From the NCBI GenBank assembly GCA_007258455.2, contig VDFB02321281.1, positions 24,869 to 88,868 on the forward strand: 64,000 nt of DNA. Direction: 5' to 3'. Positions within the stretch are counted from its first letter, which is position 1, and the number at the start of each line of letters is the position of its first letter. The stretch is from Sequoia sempervirens (lineage: Eukaryota; Streptophyta; Pinopsida; Cupressales; Cupressaceae). The notes under the pieces were generated by a model, which saw only the letters and a program-made list of their open reading frames with translations, did not search any database and was not told the origin of the DNA. The position numbers and the translations under genes are program-made. This document shows positions 59,839 to 64,000 of the stretch, in pieces.

Positions 59839-60236
59839 ACTTTTGAATCTCTGAAAATTCAGAAATGGAAACGGATATTCTAAGTCTGCACTTCGGTTTC
59901 CTATAGGTGTTCGCTTCTGAAACTCTGATTTTTGAGCCTGAAGGTGACTTTTAGTTGATATTTTTGGATTGGTCAACAAGGATATGTCTTCAATGAGTCT
60001 TCAACCTAATCTTCAATGATCTTCAAACCCTCAAATTACCTAAATCTGCAAACACATAAAGATAGAAGGAGAAAATGTTGATTGTTAGGGCATGGGGGTT
60101 TGCCTTGGTCAAACCCCTTTTAGGTAATTAAACCAAAATGATGAAATAAGATAATGAAACATGAAACATAATGTAATTAGAAAATTTCCATGATGATTGA
60201 TCTTGAGTTGCTACAACAATGGATGAAGAATCTTGC

Positions 60237-60282
60237 TCTTGAATGCCTTAAAAGTGAGCTTGAATGCCTTAAAAGTGAGCTT
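60237..60282. repeat. 21-bp tandem duplication
   Basis: CTTGAATGCCTTAAAAGTGAG appears twice in a row, followed by a partial third copy (CTTGAATGCTTG). The unit is stated here only in description of the two adjacent copies. Confidence 0.85.
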
Positions 60283-62051
60283 GAATGCTTGATTATTGCT
60301 TGAATGAATGATAAATAGTGATTGAGTTATGAAGGAATGAATAATGAATTAGGGTTTAAAGGTCTCTTTTTATAGAGAAGAGTTAAGAATAAGGATCATG
60401 ATCAAGGGCCAAGATTAAATTAGAAAATAACTTAATCAAGGGTGGAGGTTAATTGAGAGAAGAAAGACATGGATAGATAAAGACTTGAGGTGGAAGATAA
60501 GATTGGCACAAAAAAAGAAATTGTTGGAGAAAATTAAATAATAAAGATTATTTAATTTAGGTGGCCAACATAGGAGAAATAAATAAAATATTTAATTTTA
60601 TTTATTTAAAAAGAAAGGTAAGAACAAATTATATAATTAAATAATTAAAAATAATTATTTAATTAGAAAGATAAAGAAAGGATAAATAATTAAATAAATA
60701 TAACATTTATTTAATTATAGAGAGAAAAGGCTAATGAATAATTAAATAATTAAGATAATTATTTAATTATAGAAGAAGAGGGAAAAGCTAACTTTTGAAT
60801 TAGACTTAAATGTTTAATAAGAGTCTAGAAAAGTATGAAAGCACAATTTACAACACTTTACAACACCTTTACAAGACATCGTTTAATGCATTTGCAAGGG
60901 TCCAAGACCTAATGTGGATGTGTAAAACACCTCACAACACTAAATCAAGGCCTCATTAAGTCTAATTTATCATCAATTATCCCCAAATCAAGCAAAGCAT
61001 ACACTTTTTGGCAACACACCAAGGAAGGAAAGAATGTGAATAATTATACTAAAACCTTCAAGGAGATTTTTGAATGCTGGTAGAATTTTCACATGGAGTT
61101 CACAATGCTAGAAATTTCTAAATTAATTGGTAAAATTATTATAAAATGATAGAATACCAATAATGTTGAGATATTAAGTCATATAATATGATAGATTTTC
61201 AAAATGGGAAGAAAGGAGGGAGATATGGGAGTTAGAGAGCCATTCAAATTCACTCTAGAGTAGTTACCACTAATTTGGTTAGGTAGAAAGTGGTAAAATA
61301 TCTATAAATTACTACTAAAATATAATTTTTCGTAAGATGTTGGTACATTGCATGGACATATATGTGTCATGCTAGTGTCTAAATTTTCAGCTAGCCAAAA
61401 ACCAAAAAATCACAAGGTCAACTAGATTGAAACATATTTTTTCACAAAAGGGACCATAGAAGGTAAGGCCTTGGCACCATAGGTAGAAAAAGGCTAAGGC
61501 AAAGGCCAAAATGAACCTAAATACATGCTATGGGAGATGAAAATAAAAATGGGTCCAAAATGTAGTACATAATTGTAAAGGTATGCAATTTTTGACATCA
61601 CAATTGCATCAAGATTTAGCAATCCACCATTGCTACATTCACTTTGAAGAATTCAATCACATGTTTGGCCAACTACACATTTCATTTAGCATTGAGCTTT
61701 GTGCCATATTATGGCTAATTAAGATCATCCTTAAGGCTTGAGGGTGGGATATAAATATTATTTATAATAATTTGAAAGTATTAAAGTTGGAAGAGATAAT
61801 TAAGAGTAAAGTTTGAGCATTGTATTGTAAGATCATTTAAATTTTTTAATTCACATTTTTGTAATCAAGAAATTGAGGCATAACATGTTAGAAGACTATT
61901 GTACAAAATGTAACTTAGTAATGAGTTAGATCCAATAAAGTTCATATTATTATTTTACCGCTTCATATAAACTTTATTATGTAATTTTGTGTTATTTCAT
62001 TTCACTACATGGTTGGAAAATCCTTAATTGGATCCACTATCCACAATTTCA

Positions 62052-64000
62052 TTACAACCCCAATTTTCTCTTATATTTAACAATTAATAAAATTGTATCC
62101 CTTATTATCAATGCACACATACAACAAGATAATATAAATTGATAACCATTAACAATATAATCTCACATAAGCATCAATACATAAAATTTAATAAGAATAT
62201 TGAAACCACCAAATAGATACAATATTCATTGGTATAATGGGTCAGAACTACAACCCCCAATAATATACATCAAGTACATAGGCCAACATGCCAATACATT
62301 GCATATGCAATAGTGGCCCGGTAATATAATGATACACTATATATGTATAGTCGTCTATCCAACCATGAGTGATTCCCTCTAAGATCCTACTACATATGGG
62401 GAAGGTATTTTGAATCCACACATCAAAGAAACCTTGTCCTCCCTATCCATCAACTTGGCTTAAAATGAGAAAACAAATAATCTAGTAACAATGAATTATA
62501 GAATACAAGTATAATGATTATCTTATTAAGTTCTTTCCCGTTCCACACTTAAAACATAGATCCATTAACAAAGGTCATACCCAATAACTATTATGTTCCA
62601 ATTTTACAACATATGTCAACATCATAAAGGGCACCCAAATGTACCATATTCATAAAACCAATCTAAATGTTACAACACCACTCAATAAACAAGATTTATC
62701 AACAAAATCATATAAGATACACAACATAATACTCAACAAATAAGTAACCAAATTATCTATAATTCTAAGCATCCAAGATCATATTAGAACCTTCAAATGA
62801 ATATTAATCACAACCCAAACTATAAAAATAATGATTTTTTAATGTGACACATGTCTTAATCAACTCATATTTATTTCAAGGAAAAAAACCTTACTTCCAA
62901 TTAGAACTATCTATCAAATCAAACTTGAAATAGATGGCCATATATAATAAACCAAGAAAATAGAATACATGTTAATCAACAAATAAGGGACACACCAACC
63001 AATCAAACTAAAAATTAATAGGACAATCATAGACAAGGAAATATATACAATCATTTACATAAAATACAACTATCACAAGAACCCAAGTCAATAAGACAAC
63101 GTATAACAAAACCTCTAAGAATATCCTAAGCAATACTTGGATCCAAAACATGGTCTCTAAGAATGTTCTAAGAAATTATAGGATCTATTTCCTAATTCTA
63201 TACTTTATCAACTAATTCACATAGTAACAACAATATATAATATCTCACAAAAATATAATACCACTCTAGGTAACCGTGCCATAATACATTCCTACTAGTA
63301 GGCTACAAGAATTAATTTTTGTAGATCTACCAACTCACAATTATGGAAGGAATATATAAATTTTTATTAAGGAAACTTTCATGAAATAGAGAATTATGAC
63401 ATGGATGTAGGAAGTGACAAGAATATAGCAAGAAGAGTAATTTTCATTCTCTAGCTATCCATATCATAAGGTACAATCATCTCCTAGGTTCTCAAGATAT
63501 AAGACAACCAAAATACTCAAGTATAAGGGTAGTATTAGAAGTAAGGTCTAACTCATGCTAAAACACTTATAAATAGTACATACAAGCCACTTTCTCATAC
63601 CCAGGTGTAGTTGTAGCATGATGATTGAACTCCCAACTAGGATCAACACACTAACACCCACTATACACAAACTATCCAATTTCACAAAATCATCAAAATA
63701 CTTTAAAAAGATTAAGTGTTGTAGAATCACATGATTGATTTCCCATTAAGCTTACTAACTAACTACCAAGCTACCAAGTGTAACAAATAAGAGAAATATT
63801 GTAACATGTTTAAGTATACAGTACTAGGTCAAAAAAAGTACATAAAATCTGGACTTCAAAATAATCATAGGATAGGCACAAACCCTAATCAATCCATTAG
63901 ATAGTGGGTCACTCCTTATGATGTAAGCTACCTATAAAGTTTGTCCTTGTCTAGTGTCCTACATAGCACACATGTCCATCTATGGGGCCCTAGTTAGCAC
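62052..64000. other. AT-rich region, nothing recognised
   Basis: There is no LTR pair, no conserved frame longer than 60 codons and no RNA gene. Oligo-A and ACAACA-type stretches are common but unspecific. Confidence 0.6.

Larger units (their letters stand above)
58463..61596. mobile_element. Segment M: about 3.1 kb inserted into the K 3' LTR
   Basis: Contents: no long open frame; a perfect hairpin at 59807-59838; a 21-base tandem duplication near 60240; an AATTAAATAATT-rich tract (60530-60780); and a minus-strand TATA motif (60367-60374). The AT tract and TATA layout resemble LTRs H and I in reverse, so M may contain a minus-strand LTR. I cannot place its ends. Confidence 0.45.
52580..62051 (+). 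mobile_element. Element K: decayed Ty3/gypsy retrotransposon with nested insertions
   Basis: The 5' LTR (52580-53407) matches 58076-58460 plus about 61597-62051, the two halves of an interrupted 3' LTR. PBS TGGTATCAAAGC is at 53410. Gag and a protease remnant follow, but RT, RNase H and INT are not recognisable. Flanks TAACA and TTACA (4/5) may be the target duplication. High divergence between LTRs and many stops mark it as old. Confidence 0.75.
58076..62051 (+). repeat. Element K 3' LTR, interrupted at about 58463-61596 by segment M
   Basis: 58076-58460 matches the first 390 bases of the 5' LTR (TGATGTAGGAGAATCC start) and about 61597-62051 matches the rest (GCATCAAGATTTAGCAATCC onward). 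The 3.1 kb between has no counterpart in the 5' LTR. The exact breakpoints and any target duplication are blurred by divergence. Confidence 0.7.

Overview
The window is intergenic DNA from a large, repeat-rich plant nuclear genome. Evidence: plant telomere-type TTTAGGG-like repeats, LTR elements primed by initiator-methionine tRNA, a chromodomain-bearing Ty3/gypsy polyprotein, and a plant-type En/Spm (CACTA) transposon with GT-AG introns. The density of nested, decayed, long-LTR elements suggests a gymnosperm, but that is inference. I see no rRNA, tRNA, CRISPR array or intact host gene. Almost every reading frame is a broken transposon gene.

Layout. (A) 1-14286: a non-autonomous LTR element. 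Its 5' LTR starts before the window and is split by insertion B (390-5151; 5-bp target duplication AAAGG; TGTT...AACA ends) carrying a decayed minus-strand gene of an unrecognised family. Its body has a coiled-coil/zinc-knuckle gag-like frame and no pol of its own, and it holds C (6833-12008), a 5'-truncated chromovirus (gag end, PR, RT, RNase H, INT, 3' LTR). (D) 14287-19476: a minus-strand gypsy remnant (2.9-kb 5' LTR, PBS, gag, start of PR), cut off exactly where the 3' LTR of A is cut off. (E) 19788-24630: a minus-strand non-autonomous LTR element with clean GTGCC duplications, itself holding a solo LTR related to C and D.

(G) 24869-51502: a 26.6-kb CACTA transposon, the most notable object here. 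It has matching CACTACAACAAA ends, a CCT target duplication and arrays of a 12-bp repeat at both ends. It contains a minus-strand TNPA-like gene (27761-30940), a plus-strand SET-domain gene (33298-34813), a plus-strand eight-exon TNP2-type transposase (35116-40840), and a minus-strand gene (41577-46310) that appears to belong to the same unrecognised family as the gene in B. Later insertions are solo LTR H in transposase intron 1 (TSD CATTG), solo LTR I, and the young non-autonomous element J (46735-49589). Near its right end are about 0.9 kb of degenerate telomere-like repeats and a cluster of GCGGT/ACCGC motifs.

(K) 52580-62051: a decayed gypsy element (5' LTR, PBS, gag, PR). Its protease frame is split by a non-LTR-type insertion L (11-bp TSD) and its 3' LTR is split by about 3.1 kb of other sequence (M). 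From 62052 to the end I see only AT-rich sequence without recognisable features.

If G's genes were once active, the expected logic is: the TNP2-type transposase cuts at the CACTA ends, a TNPA-like protein binds the 12-bp arrays, and the SET protein might have modified chromatin. The SET role is inference; the presence of the domain inside the transposon boundaries is read from the sequence. All four G genes now carry stop codons or frameshifts.
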